From positions 40,280,770 through 40,344,769 of the forward strand of contig CM067568.1 in the NCBI GenBank assembly GCA_034336665.1: DNA of 64,000 bases, read 5' to 3'. The position numbers and the translations under genes were made by a program. Each line of letters begins with the position of its first letter. The first letter of the stretch is position 1. The DNA comes from Luscinia megarhynchos. Taxonomy: Eukaryota > Chordata > Aves > Passeriformes > Turdidae. Shown here in pieces: positions 50,352 to 62,641 of the stretch. The notes beneath the pieces are model-generated. The model did no database searches. It saw nothing but the letters and a program-made list of their open reading frames with translations, and was not told the DNA's origin.

Positions 50352-51787
50352 TGAGGACTTGCTTCAATCTGTATTTTATGTGTGGGAATTAACTCTGACA
50401 TTTGCAGGGCTGATTAGTGTATGGGGGGTGTGCTCATGGCAGTGATGGAAGCTTGGAGGCAGATGATTTTAGAGGCTGAACAAGGGAGGATTCATCTCAG
50501 AATACTGATATTTGGGCTGAGTACTCTGGAGCAAGAGTATCTAGGAAGGTTGGTGAGCTAAAGAAGGGCTGTTTGTTTCTGCCTTGTGAACTCAGTCACC
50601 CTTGGTTATCTGTCTTACAGCTTTGAAAATACAGAGACTGCTTAAACTGATTTATAGCTCTACATCAAGTGATAATATGAGGCCGATGAGAAGTCTGAAC
50701 CAGACTTCATGACCTGCTATATTGTTTGGTTCTTGCAAAAGCTGCTGGGACTTGTTGCTGTAACTAATACATTGATGGGATTGACAAGAGAGTCTCTTTT
50801 GACTGTCTTGTGCATATTTGAATTATGGAAGCAGCTTGAGATATTTCTTGTAACAAACTGAATGGCACCATAACAAACCAAATAGAAGGCAGTACAGGAT
50901 AAATCAGTTTTAGTAGGCTTTTTATTCAGACAGTGAAGAGCTACCCATTGTAAATGGGGAAAGACTAGGTCAGATCAGTGGCAGCTGAATGCTGTCTTAC
51001 TGCTGAGGGGATAAGTTGATGTGAATAACAGAGGATTCAAAACTATTATAGGATTTTCTTTTTTGGTAATGTGGTCTGCCACATTTTCCCTCTCCCTTGC
51101 TTTATGAGAAGGTGAGGAAGTGCCTAGAAGAATGTCAGACAGGTTGGCAGTACACAAATAGGAGAGGATGAGATTGTATTTTCTGTGTGTTTCTCTGACT
51201 ACTAAGATTACGGAGCAATCTTAGGCATGCAAAATTTTATATCGTAGCAACTACAACAATTTACTTTATTACTTACTATTATATTAACTTTATTGTATCA
51301 GATTTCCCAAGATTTAATGCTGGATGCTATTTCAAACTGTGATTCTTTGAAAATTATACACCTTAGATTAACTTGAAATAAGATTGAGAATTTTCCTTAG
51401 CATATACTTCATGATGTGAAACTGTCAAAACCTTTATTTCTTGAAAACATCATTTAGGGTATATGGTCATCTGCCTTACCTATTTCTAAATTTGAAATCT
51501 TCATTTCATATAAATAACCACTCAAAAAGTCATTTTAGTCCTCAACCTGTTCCTCTGAGAAGACAGACAACTGTTACTGCAAACCCAGAGAGCTGACACA
51601 TTGGTGTCTGGGGGGCTCAGAGAGTCTTCAGCAGAAGACCTCTTGACCTAGTTGTTTGTATCATGTTTCCAAGCATGGTTTTTAAAGAGTGTTTCTGAAT
51701 GCATCAACTAACAGCATTCACCAAAACCTTGCCCTTCAAAATATGTACTTTTCCATTGTTGTTTTATGTTAGTTATTTATTCTGTTG

Positions 51788-51818
51788 TTTTCTTTTTTTT
51801 TTTCTTTTTTATTTTTTT
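51788..51818. repeat. T-rich low-complexity block
   Basis: Three T runs separated by single C or A. No element body recognised. Confidence 0.75.
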
Positions 51819-53109
51819 GACAGGAGAATTAAAAGTAAGTGCTTTTGTTGCAAGTAAACCATAGCAGCTCTTATGCAGCAGTTGTTTTTCAGGTGAATGA
51901 ACAAATGCTGTGAACTGATCAGTGTCAGATCTTAAATTATTAATCTAACAGTTAGAGAAAGCGTATGGCAACTCTCAAGATAAGGAGTTGATACACTGAA
52001 AAGAATTTGAGGCTTTTGCAGTGCAGGCAGTAATGTGAGATGCTGTTAAGATGAGTAACAAGCAGTGTGCAGGATGTAAACAAACATGCCTTATGCACCT
52101 GATGTTGTCTAAATCGATATTAGATTTTCTAAACTAGGCAAATATTTACAGTCCTTCCTGGTTTTCTTCTTGCAGCAGGAGTGGGGATTGTTTCATTCAA
52201 GCAAATTAATGCAAAAGAAAAACTTTCTAGAAAGTACCAGGAAGGTGGTAAGCTGGAAGAAAAGGGAAGTTTGGAGCAGGGTGGTGTGGGGAGGAAGCAA
52301 TAGTGCAGGTAATGGAGAAGCACATCAGTCTCACCTTGGCTAACCTGACTCTGTGTGTCTCTTGGTGGGCTTACCAGGAGGCATTTCTTAAATGGGTTTC
52401 TTTAGGTCCCAGGTAAACCAAAATTTGGAGGTCACTTCCTTAATTATTTGACCACTGGTGCTAATGCTATTTTTTCCTTGCTCCTGTAATTAATGACTTT
52501 TGGTATAGAGTCAATAGCAGAGGCTAACAAACTTCTTTTTAGGTTATATTTAGGTGGGCAAAAGGCTGTTCTGATTTGAAAATCAGTTACCTTTCCAGAT
52601 TTGGTCTGGTATTCCAAAGGAGTCTTTCCTTCCTTTCTTCTTGAGCCTTTCTGCCACATGCAGCTGGTGGAAACATTCACTAAGAGAAATAGAAGAGTTT
52701 TTTCCTTTCTTATTGCAAAAAATTCCACAGGTGAGAGAATGTCTGCAGCAGGCCTGGCTGCTCTGCAGGGGACTTTTGGAATGATCAGGGTTTTGAAGAA
52801 GCTACAACGGTTCATACTGCCCTAATTAAACAGTACTTGCTCTGAACTCATTACACTTTCCTGCCCTGTTTGCAAAAAAGTTCTTATGGCTGCTTTGTGG
52901 AAAGCTCTAGTTCCAGTGCTGATGTTTTGGTGACCCAGCTGGGGCTGGGAGGAGCAGGCAGAGATAGGGAGTGCTGTTCATGCATTCTTTTTGATCAGTA
53001 GTTTCTGTCGTTTGGTTTGGGTGCAGGCATACAGGGACTCTGTGGGGTGAGGAGTATGGATGTAGGTTGCAGTGGTGAAGAATCAGAGAAATAATGTTTT
53101 ATAACATTT

Positions 53110-53400
53110 TTAATCTACAGCTGCAAAGGGTCTATGAGATCATTCCAGCCTCATGCCCTCTAACATACATCATGAGCTATAGCTTTTTACAGACTTATCC
53201 TTGAATTGAGCCAACCCACCCCTGTGCATTTAACACATTTGCTCCCATCTCAATTTGAAAAGGAGGCTTGTTTGTCTTATAATAATTAGAGATAGTTTAT
53301 CTGGTGAGATATTCTTTACTAGTTCTTGATTAAAAAGGGAAGCCTTATTTTTTGAATTGAAAGTTTTACATATAAGGGTTTTAAGCCATCAAAAAGTGTT
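53110..53400 (-). mobile_element. Ancient CR1 LINE 3' region
   Basis: The plus strand shows, in order, a CTATGAGATCATTCCAGCCT block, a GCCCTCTAACATA block and a TTGATTAAAAAGGGAAGCC block. Next come a CCTTATTTTTTGAATTGAAAG block and a final AAGCCA string. This is the order of the reverse-complemented 3' region of old CR1 subfamilies shared by birds and turtles, where the corresponding strings are like GTTAAAAATTTGTGCC and CCTTATTTCTAATTTGAATT. Divergence is high, so it is much older than the copies at 9.0, 35.1 and 62 kb. Limits are approximate. Confidence 0.55.
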
Positions 53401-56400
53401 TAGGTGGGAGTGGTTCTTGTGCAATGGCATGTGGCAGTGGTTGTTACCAGCACCATGTGGGGAAGGTTGAGCAAAGAGGGGCTCTCAACCCCAGTCTGCC
53501 TACGTTTTCTTTCTGCAAAAGTATTAGAGCGATGGCCCAGCACAGCAGGAGGGGGGAGGGTGCCTGTGGGGCTCAGTGCTGCAGATGCTTTGTAACATTT
53601 CAGCTCATTGTTCTGTCTGAATAGAGCAAATAAGGCAGCCAGGCTAATTTGAAAAGATGCTCGATTAGGCATGGAGTGTTTAATATTCTCCCTTGGTCCC
53701 TAGCTGCTGTAGAACATCTATTTTGCCTTCCAGAGCTCCAAATGGAGCTGCTGTTTTCTCTTTGCAGAAATCCTGGGCTAAGGGTGATATTTGGTTACAG
53801 AGAGGCTGAAGCAGTTATGTTACACAAGCAAGCTCTCTGGTGAACCCTGTGTCCCCAGGACAGCCTGTGAGCTGCAGCAGGATGTGTCCATGGGTAGAGG
53901 GCAACCAGGGAGTCCACAAGCACTGTCAGCATCTGGCATCAAGCAAGCTAGAGGCAATGGTTTGTCAATTAATGTGTCAATTAATTGTGGTGAGGCCTTG
54001 GTGTATTACCCATTCCAGTTAAGTGGCCTTGCTGAATAAACAAGGATTATCACTCAGGCTTTCCAGCAACCTCTGCAGTTCTGCAGCCACCAAATACTTT
54101 GCTGAATTCGGTGCACACTGTGTTGGGGATTCAGAAGGGCAGGAGGGTTGGCTCCTGTGGTGGCCAGGGAGCCCTGCTTCCAGCTGCAGTGGCTGTCACC
54201 TTCCTGCACTGTGTCCTGTGCACTGTGTGTCCCCAGCATGGCTGCAGCCGCTGGTGCAGCTGCTGTCACTTCAGTGTGACGTGCTTCTCTGCAAACAGCC
54301 ATAACCACTGCACAGGAGGGCTGTGCAGCATTTGGTGTTTGCTTTGAGATCTGTGGATGTACCTAGAAGCCTCCTTCTATCTAGTCATAAATGTTTATGA
54401 TAAGTGTTCTGGTGAATATGTAAGAGTCTGGTTTTGTAAGACCTAGGAAGCTTGTTGTTCTGCTCAGCAAGCATCCTTCTTCAGCTGTTCTTTTTATTTC
54501 TTTTACAAAACCTTGTTAAAGTACATCATATTTCACATTTAAGTACATCATACTGAGTGGAGTAGAGGTAGAGGAGGAACAACTGAATTTTGAAGTAGAT
54601 TTATTTTTCCTGATAACTGAGAAATAAAATTTCTGACATGCTTAAGATTGCATCTTACAAATGTGACAGTTGTTACTGCTGTGAAGCAAATAATTTCCAA
54701 TAAGAGGAATATATATGTTACTGCATATGACCTAGTGGCAAGTACATAGTGGAAGAAGTTTTTACTATTTCTTTTTATTGATAGGTCAGAGCTTTGATCA
54801 GTTCTGGAAATTTCCTTGTAGTCTGTTCTATCCAGAGCATTTTACTGTGCTATTGCATTGCTTGCAGCATTGCTGATTTTCCCTGTTGAAAAGAACTAAA
54901 TTATTTCTCCAAGTTTTGCTCATTTGTTGTATTTTTTTAAAACTAAACACAAATATATGTACTACATCACCCATTATGGTCCCTGTGAATAGGACACATC
55001 AAAAGCTCCAAGGTGAATATAGATATCTTCCATTACCTATTCAGTGTATTAAAAAATGGAGCTATCTGAAATGGATAGTGGTGCAAATGCACCCACAAAC
55101 AGACAAGGAGGACTTTTAGTCTTTATTTTAAATAGTGATATATGCCAACATTGGCAGCTCCATTTATTTCTCTTTTGTAAGTAAAGCCTATCTAATAATT
55201 TTGTGCAAATTCAATAATTATGTGTAATGACTGAATTAGAACTATAATTTAAGGAAAAGACTCAATTCCTCACAATGTTTGTCTTATCATTTAATTGAGA
55301 AGTAACTTTTTTCCTCCCTCTTACATAGACTAAATGAGTGCTATGTACTGTCTCAGCCTCTTTGAAGTTAAGTGTCCTGTAGACATTCCAATTGTTCATA
55401 TTTCTAAAGGATGTGGGAGTGAGTTAGATGAGGTTAGGAGGTGCTGCTCTTTTGTAAGCAGGCAGTCATGATGATAGCTGCATTTTCAGTGTAGGAGCAT
55501 CTGGAGCTTTGCTTATTGATGGCATTTGGAAACTGTATGGACTTCTTGAGTTTGGGCACTCAGTCTTTAAAATACTGGTACTGTGCCTGTTCCTCTGTCA
55601 TGTTATTTTAGAATACTCTCTCTATAAAATGCAAGTGCCATAATTGCATAGACCTAACTTGCAGGTGGTCCAGTCTTCTTGATTAGAGCTGCAAAGCTTT
55701 TGTTTTTTTAAATATATTACTTATTGAAAGGGCTGGGATTTTACTCACCACTTGTTATGAAAAAGTATCAGAGATTCATCTACCTTTTTCTTTTAGTTAA
55801 GAAGATTATGAAACGCTAATGATTGAGGAGAGACCTTAAAAATAATTTCTTTCCTTCCTGCTGAGGCATCCTCTGGGTGCTGGGGAGACAGACCCAGCTG
55901 GAGCCACCTCATGAGTGAACCTGTGCTCAGTCCTGGAGAGAGTTGTAGCTACTTGAATGGGTGTGAATATTCTTTCTTTTAAGCAGACTGTAAGTGCTTG
56001 AGTCTGAAAGGCACTGTCCTTTCAGAGGGAAAGTATTCTTCATTTTATTGTGCTCATTCTTGTGCTGTGATCGGATATCCTGCTGTTTTCATTACATGCT
56101 CTGCATTCCCATATACCACAGATTCTGACAACTTTTCCTTCTTTTCAGCCTGGAGTCCTCCTTTGAACAGCACCCCATGAGTTATCTCCCTTCGCTGCCA
56201 CAGTACTTTATCTCCACTGTTGACTTTCACACACTGCTCTCATCCTATGAAATCAGACCTTCCATCTGGCTTATTATTCCAGGCAGTGAAGTCAGCAAAA
56301 CATGAAACAAAACAACAAAATGCAGCCTGCCTTCCCAGAGGGAAGTGATGACATGCATGTTCACACTGCTGCACAAGCTTTTTGGCCTTTCAGAAGAGGC

Positions 56401-59084
56401 TCCAAAGAAATGTGTCATTTTTTTAGCAGTTCTGGCTCTTGTTGTATGATGTTACCCAGGGGCAGGCTTGAACATTCACCTCAGGCTTTCTCTGAAGTTT
56501 CTAACTTTGGCTGGAGACCTTGTCCCCTGATGACCAGCATGCTCATTACTGGAAGCCATTTGGTCCAGTTTGTCCAGCTGCACCGCTCGTACTTCACCTC
56601 ATACAGCTCAGTTTGACAGTGCTCATTAGACCCTTACAGACCTAAGAAAGATTTATTGGGAGGAAATGGGATTGGTAGCCCTATAATGGCCCACAGTAGA
56701 GTTATTAGTTGTCTTCTAACCTCAGCTGTTTGGGGCACTGGAAAGACTTTGGTGGCTTAGGGAGAGGCTGGCTGACAATATATCAATCACTGTATTTTCT
56801 CCAGCAGAAGGCTAAGGACTGTCCTTCTGTGCCCACTGCTCCCATGAACCTCTGTTTGCTAAATAAAGCTGAGTCAGAGTCATAGGTGATCATTTTTTCA
56901 TATTTTTCAGTGTTATTTAGGCAGGAAAAGGAACAGAGAGAGGTAAAGTGGCTTGTCTGTCATTATGTGTCTTTAGACAAGCCAGGAGTAAAAATCATAT
57001 TTCCTGGTATGCAGTCCTTGGCTTTAAAGGAAGGCCATGGTTGTACAAACTGCTTGTCAGACATCTTTTGGGACAGTAGTGGGCTCTGTTGAGCACATTG
57101 CATGACTCCCTTTTTTAAACAATCTCTGAAAAATTTAACTGATCTTAACTCTTCACTAATTTCAGCAAGCTTTGGCTCACTGATAGACACTGCTGAGATT
57201 AGAATGCTGGTGAAAAAGGTGATTGTGAGGTGGGAAAGATGGAGAGAGGCAGAGGGCAAGAGGGGACTTTGCAAAGAAGTGTGGGAGATTGATGCATAAT
57301 GAACAACTAAAGTTCACTTGCAAATCTTCTTCCTATAATTAGGAGGATAATGGGTAGGAGGCTGCTAAAGGACGAGGAAGCAAAATTTGCTAAGCCTGGC
57401 AGTCATGGCTGCATGAGCTGGTATTTACTTGGCAGCTCCTTGTGGGTGGAGATGTAGGGAAGCACCCTGGGCAATTGGTGTCCTCGTGTTTTACCTGCTG
57501 CTGCTCCTGCCTCCTGCTGAAAGGGAGGTAGTACCTGAGTTTATTTTAGGACCAGGCCAAACTGGATGTCACAGACAACACAACAATGACTATGTATTGC
57601 AGGGAGGTAGAAGAAAGCAAGAGCTGGGCATATGTTTCATGACTTTTTCTGTCCTTACACAAATACTCCCCATCTCCAGTAAGGAGCTAAGGCATTCCTT
57701 AGTCTTAGTGTGATAATGTGCTAACACAGGCACAGCTCAGTATGCAAAAGCAAACCCACAGGCTTAACCCAGGGCAACAAAATATACCCAACAATAAAAA
57801 AAGCCCAGCCACTTGGAGTGGAAGAAGAGCCTGAATAGCAGTAGGAATTCTGAAGTTGCTGGTTAAGGCCTGGCATCCTGGGCTGGGTCTGTTCTGCTTC
57901 ACCTGCCACAATACAGTGTATTTTTTCTGAGTGGCAGCACCATGTAATTGCATTTGTGCTCAGTGACTATCAATGCTTCCAATGTGTTTTTCTGAAAGGT
58001 CAGCTCATGCCAGAAGAGACTTAATGCCATGTCCATCTCAGATCTGTTGATTCTGTCTTGATGCTTAGCCTTTCGGTGGGAGACTCTAGAAAGCAAATTC
58101 TACCACTTCATCCTTTAAATAACAGTGTGGTTCAACCTCAGAGTGGTGCTAACTTATGACTACTAGCTGTATTTGAGCTTCTGGCTATGAGAGATGGACT
58201 TTCCATATATTTCAGTGGGGAGGCTGGTTCACTCAGAAATGTGCTTGCTTTGATTTTTATACCATATAATTAAAAAAAATTACAAACAACTAAATCAACC
58301 AAAGCAAGAAAACCCCAACAAAAACTCACTAGTCCAGTCAATTGTTTCTTAGTGTTACCTTGGGGCTTCCCCTTCTGTTCAATGTTATGGGACTTCCATG
58401 CTGGTGTCATGCCTGGTAGTTCCCTGGTTTCCCTCCTTCCTCTGTTGCACTGTTTCTATTAGTGGTCTCCCAGAGCAATTCACTGAATACACTAAAAGTT
58501 AATTTGCTGGGGTATGCTTTGTGTAGACCTAAAATGGCTCTGCACAGCTGGGAGAATCTCCAGCATCCTGTAAAGGCAATGAAAAAGCTGATATTAGTCA
58601 GACACACTGAATGAAGTCTCCTTAAAAATGATTAGGGAGTAGAGTAGAGAGCTGTGGGAACAGGGGCAATTCATGGGTAATGGAAGCTAATCTAATCCCC
58701 TGTTGGTTTAGACTGTCTTCATATAGAGGGATGGTCACTTCTTCAATGAGATGCAAGTTTGGAGGCAAGAAGAGGCTGCAGGAAGTACTCTGGAGAGATC
58801 ATTTTAATTGTCCAGGCTATTTCCAAAGCCACAGCAGTCTAAAACGGAGTCACTGGGGAGGATTTCAGCTAGTAAGAGGGAAAAAAAAAGGACATAACTG
58901 ATTAATTCTCTCTTTTTTCACTCCTTTTCTCTTCCTTTTCTGCCAACATCCATTAGCACTTCCATAAAGAAAGGGAAGAACTGCTGGAAGCTACTGAAAA
59001 ATAAGGTGGACAAGTTTACACTGCACAGTGCATGTTTGCTTTGCCCCTCACGACCTTCCCCTAGTTCCCCATACAATTACCAGA
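53401..59084. other. Unique non-coding stretch, no gene recognised
   Basis: A candidate conserved segment at 53605-53700, a two-copy 12-bp-period repeat of TGTCAATTAAT (53963-53985), a GC-richer segment with overlapping ORFs (54020-54350) and a 104-codon plus ORF (56302-56616) with no recognisable domain. The pyrimidine tract at 58907-58943 is followed within 150 bp by the first CR1 fragment of the 59-62 kb cluster. Nothing else is seen. Confidence 0.7.
53963..53985 (+). repeat. Two-copy repeat of TGTCAATTAAT
   Basis: The 11-mer occurs at 53963-53973 and 53975-53985, giving two AATTAA homeodomain-type cores 12 bases apart. Confidence 0.85.
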
Positions 59085-59215
59085 GAGATGGAGTTCAACA
59101 AGAACAAGTGCAAGGTCCTGCATGTGGGTCAGGAACTCAGCCACAACTACAGGCTGGCTAAAAAATGGATTGAGAGCAGCCCTGAGGAAAAAAATTCTGG
59201 CCCAAGCCAATTTCT
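59085..59215 (+). mobile_element. CR1 LINE fragment, ORF2 internal
   Basis: One frame reads MEFNKNKCKVLHVGQ, then NYRLAKKWIESSPEE, matching the CR1 ORF2 segment commonly read KFNKAKCKVLHLG and YRLGDEWIESSPAE. It ends in an A-rich string. Both ends are truncated. It is more diverged from the two copies downstream than they are from each other. Confidence 0.88.
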
Positions 59216-59487
59216 ATGATTAAAATTAGGAGGTATTTCTCTCACCAACCCCACTGAAGTGTCAGCCTGATACAGTTGCTCAGATCATCCCAATGGTAAG
59301 TGATCTAACAAGATGCAGAATCAAATAGGGGCTGCCAAAATTAAGTTGTATTTCAAATTGGTACCTAAAATATGTATTCTTCGTCATGATTCTGTAGAAG
59401 GACCTGTTTGTGGACACATTCAAAACCATTCTTAAAATAACAGACATTTTAGTGAGCTGGCAAGAGGTAAATGTGGTTAGTTATTCA

Positions 59488-59825
59488 GAGTCCTGATGGA
59501 CATCAGTGATGAGTGGTGTCTCTCAGGGGTCTGTATTGGGACCAGTGTTACTTAATATGTTTGTTAATTATATAAGCAAAGGGATGCACCCTCATCAGGT
59601 TTGCAGCTGACTGGTTTGATTGCACACCCTGAAGGACAGGATGTCACCAAGAGGGACCTGGACAATCTTGAGAAATGGGACTGATACAGATCCCATGGGA
59701 ATCTCGTGAGTTCTAACAAGACCTGTGCAAGGTGCTGCACCTGGGTCAGGGTAACCCTGGTATCAACACAGGCTGGGGATGGACAGATGGAGAGCAGCCC
59801 TGCTGAGAGGGACTTGCAATCTGGT
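59488..59825 (+). mobile_element. CR1 LINE fragment, reverse transcriptase to ORF2 internal
   Basis: Starts before VSQGSVLGPVLLNM (about 59519-59560), the CR1 reverse-transcriptase motif. It then runs through CACACCCTGAAGGACAGGAT and GTGCAAGGTGCTGCACCTGG to GAGAGCAGCCCTGCTGAGAG. Single-base insertions and deletions break the frame, for example around the GGGACTGATAC string. The 3' half of the element, including the ATTCTRTG end, is absent. It is closely similar to 61790-61998. Confidence 0.92.
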
Positions 59826-61789
59826 CTGCATGTAGTTGTTTTGCATATCTTCTTTGGATACATTTAAAACATTCTCAAGAAAAACCTCCCTTGATTTGGG
59901 ACACTATTGAATATTAGGCAGGGTAGGAGGTATTTCTCATCTGAGGAATATTTATATCATGTTCCTTTAAAATGTTGTGATAAGGGTTGATGAGCCTTCT
60001 GAGCATTTCCTTTCGGTGTTCTGTTGTGTATCAATCTTTCCACTTGGAAGCACTAGTCAAGGGTCTACAGAGCTTACTAATTCTGTGTATTGGGTTTTAT
60101 TGATAAAATTGTTCTAGAATTGGGTAAAGGGCGTTAATGGAAGAGAAATACAGTTGTGCTACAACATGAAAGAAATTACATCCTGCACAGCAAGTCTGAG
60201 TTGAAAACAGAGGAGAATATAACTATTGTTTGCCTATCAGGAGTGACAAGAATAGCTCCAGGATAACAGTCTGCTGAGTCTCTGGCTATAGCATGGACCT
60301 TTCCTCATGGTCTGTTGTTCAGCAAAGAGGAACCTCCTTCTTTGGCCCATCCTGTTTCAGGGAAGCAAGGAGATACCAAATAGTGCTATATGAAAGCAAG
60401 TGTTGATTGATAACCTGAAATGAAAAATCTAATTTTTAAACTAAAAAAAATATTCTCTTGGGCTAGGATTTCCTGTTGTGCTCAAGATCAGTGATCAGTC
60501 TACTGGTGTGAACAGCAATGGCTCAGAAACCTCACAGCATATTTTCTAACATCTATTTCAAACCCAGCTTTTTAACCAGGGCTGTTCTTTCGACAGCACT
60601 GGGATGTTTCACTGAGCAGCACAAGGTGCTTGGCTTTGATATGCATCCCAGTCTTTGCCTTGCTATCCTGGCATAGGAAAAAATATGTAGTTGAAAAAGC
60701 TAATTGGTGCTCTTTTAATGAACTGTAACTTTCTAATTAAGTCCTTGCTTGAAGAGTTGTTGATGCAAACTGTGCATTTATGGAATCTGCTGGATTTATG
60801 TCCCTTGTTGCTTGTCCACAGCACCAGATCAGATGACTCAAAGGCACCAGTGCTCCTTCTGACTAAGGCAGCAAAAAATTGAGCAGTCAAACATGTCATA
60901 ATATCCAGTGTGTGCCACGGGATTTTTTTTTGCCAGCTCTGTATTCTGGCAGTATCCCTAGATTCCATTCCAGTTGAGGAGGAGTTTGCCAGCTCTTCTA
61001 CTCAGAGGCCAGGAGGCACAGGGTGTATATGCTACCACGCAGGGTTAGGCAGGAGGAGAGCCTGGTTTCCAGCATCTTGTGTGCTGGAATTTGGAAATGT
61101 TGATGTGTCAGGGAAGAAACAAGATTTTTCACAGAAGGAATGAGAAGAGGGAAAACGTGCTGCTTCGTGCAGGGCTGCGTGATTTGCAGGAGGGAATAAC
61201 TACATGAAATTGTAGCAACCTTTATATTTTTGTGGGGGTGTTATTACTGGTGACATTAGGGAAGGGGTTAATTGCTTGCTGTGTCTGTCAGCTGGGGAGC
61301 AGCAAGGGGTGAGTAGGAGAAAACTTCAGTTCTGTGAAAGTGGCTTTCTGCTTTGAGGCAGCAACAGTGATATTTCATGTCTTGTTTGGTGTCTCCCGCT
61401 TTTAAATGTCAGTCTCTGCAGCCAGCCTTATCTCCTGTAGCACATTTCAATTAGGTATTCCAAATCGTGCTCTGTTCTTCCAGGACAAATATGCCAGAGG
61501 TGATATTTACTGGTGCAGCAGCATTTTAAATACTTCCTGCTTTTGCTTTTTTTTTTTTTTTTTTTTTTTAAACCACATGAATTGCATTCTTATAATAAGA
61601 ATTGCATTAGTAATAATAATTTAATAGTAACAGCAGAGAAAAGAATTCTGTGGCCACCACTGGCAGCTAAGTGATTTTAATGATAAAATTTTCTTTTCCT
61701 GTGTTTTAGCTCAGCTTTATAAGCTGTGAATGATGCAGTGATCATGCATTGGTGGAGTTTGCAGTCGTTAGGGGTATGGGTCAGGCAAG
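59826..61789. other. Non-coding spacer between CR1 fragments
   Basis: No gene recognised. Minor features are a 23-base T run at 61547-61569, a small hairpin at 61586-61602 (ATTCTTAT, one base, ATAAGAAT) and a GAATTGCATT direct repeat around it. Segment 59856-59881 resembles 59412-59437 (see findings). Confidence 0.7.
61547..61569. repeat. Homopolymer T run, 23 bases
   Basis: The longest uninterrupted homopolymer in the window. On the minus strand it would be an A tail, but no retroposed body is recognised in the sequence after 61570. Confidence 0.9.
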
Positions 61790-62641
61790 GAATAAAGCTG
61801 ACTGGTGTGATTGCCACACCCTGAAGGACAGGATGTCACCCAGGAGGAACCTGGACAAACTTGAGAAGTGGGCTGATGCAGATCCCATGGGAATCTTGTG
61901 AGTTTTAACAAGACCAGTGCAAGGCGCTGCACCTGGGTCAGGGCAACCCTGGTATCAACACAGGCTGGGGATGGACAGATGGAGAGCAGCCCTGCTGAGA
62001 GGGACTTGAGGGTGCTGCTGGCTGAGAGGCTGGACATGACCCAGCCATGGGCACTCCCAGCCCAGGAAGCCAAATGTGTCCTGGGCTGCATCCAAAGCAG
62101 GGCCAGGGAGGGGGTTCTGCCCCTCTCTTCTGGAGAACTGCATCCAGCTCTGGGGTCCCCAGCACAGGAGGGACGTGGACCTGTTGGAGAGAGTCCAGAG
62201 GTGGGCCACCAAGAGGATCAGAGGGATGAAGCATCTCTCCTATAGGGAAAGGCTGGAAGAGTGGGGGTTGTTTGCCCTGGAGAAGAGAAGGCTTCTGTGA
62301 TGACCTTATTGTGGCCTTTGAGTACCTGAAGGGAGCGTACAAGAAAGATGGGGAGGGACTTTTTGCAAGGGTAGGTAGCGACAGAACAATGGCTTCAAAC
62401 TGAAAGAGGGTAGACTGAGGTTGGATATTAGAAAGGGTGACAGTGGTGAGATGCTGGAATGGGTTGCCCAGAGAAGGTGTGGATGCCCCATCCCTGGAAG
62501 TGTTCAAAGCCAGGAAGGATCGGGCTCTGAGCAGCCTGGTCTAGTGGAAGGTGTCCCTGTCCATGTCAGGGGACTGGAACTAGATGGTTTTTAAGATCCC
62601 TTCCAACCTGAGCCATTTTCTGATTCTGTGACTCTCTGATC
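61790..62641 (+). mobile_element. CR1 LINE, 5'-truncated, 3' end present
   Basis: This copy of about 850 bp is the longest CR1 in the window. It covers ORF2 from the reverse-transcriptase thumb region to the 3' end. MESSPAERDLRVLLAERLDM lies in one frame. QLWGPQHRRDVDLLERV and WGLFALEKRRLL lie in another, and WNGLPREGVDAPSLEVFKA (about 62452-62510) is near the end. The frame changes near 62120, where about 20 bp present in the copy at 9018 are missing. The 3' end shows CCCTTCCAACC, then GATTCTGTGACTC, matching the terminal repeat. The 189-codon minus-strand ORF at 61938-62507 is antisense shadow. Confidence 0.95.

Larger units (their letters stand above)
46805..53109. other. Unique non-coding stretch, no gene recognised
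   Basis: Contains an AT-rich segment with several TAATT cores (46985-47060), a CTCF-like string (50333-50352) and a T-rich block (51788-51818). The 132-codon minus ORF at 49773-50171 and the 123-codon minus ORF at 52444-52815 have no recognisable domain, signal peptide or splice context and look like chance frames. Nothing else is seen. Confidence 0.7.

Noticed and set aside
52444..52815. 123-codon minus-strand ORF
   Set aside because: Overlapped by a plus-strand ORF and lacking any known motif.
56302..56616. 104-codon plus-strand ORF
   Set aside because: No recognised family or splice context. Could be conserved DNA, but coding potential is unsupported.
61938..62507. 189-codon minus-strand ORF, the longest in the window
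   Set aside because: It lies wholly antisense to the CR1 copy at 61790-62641; the repeat explains it.
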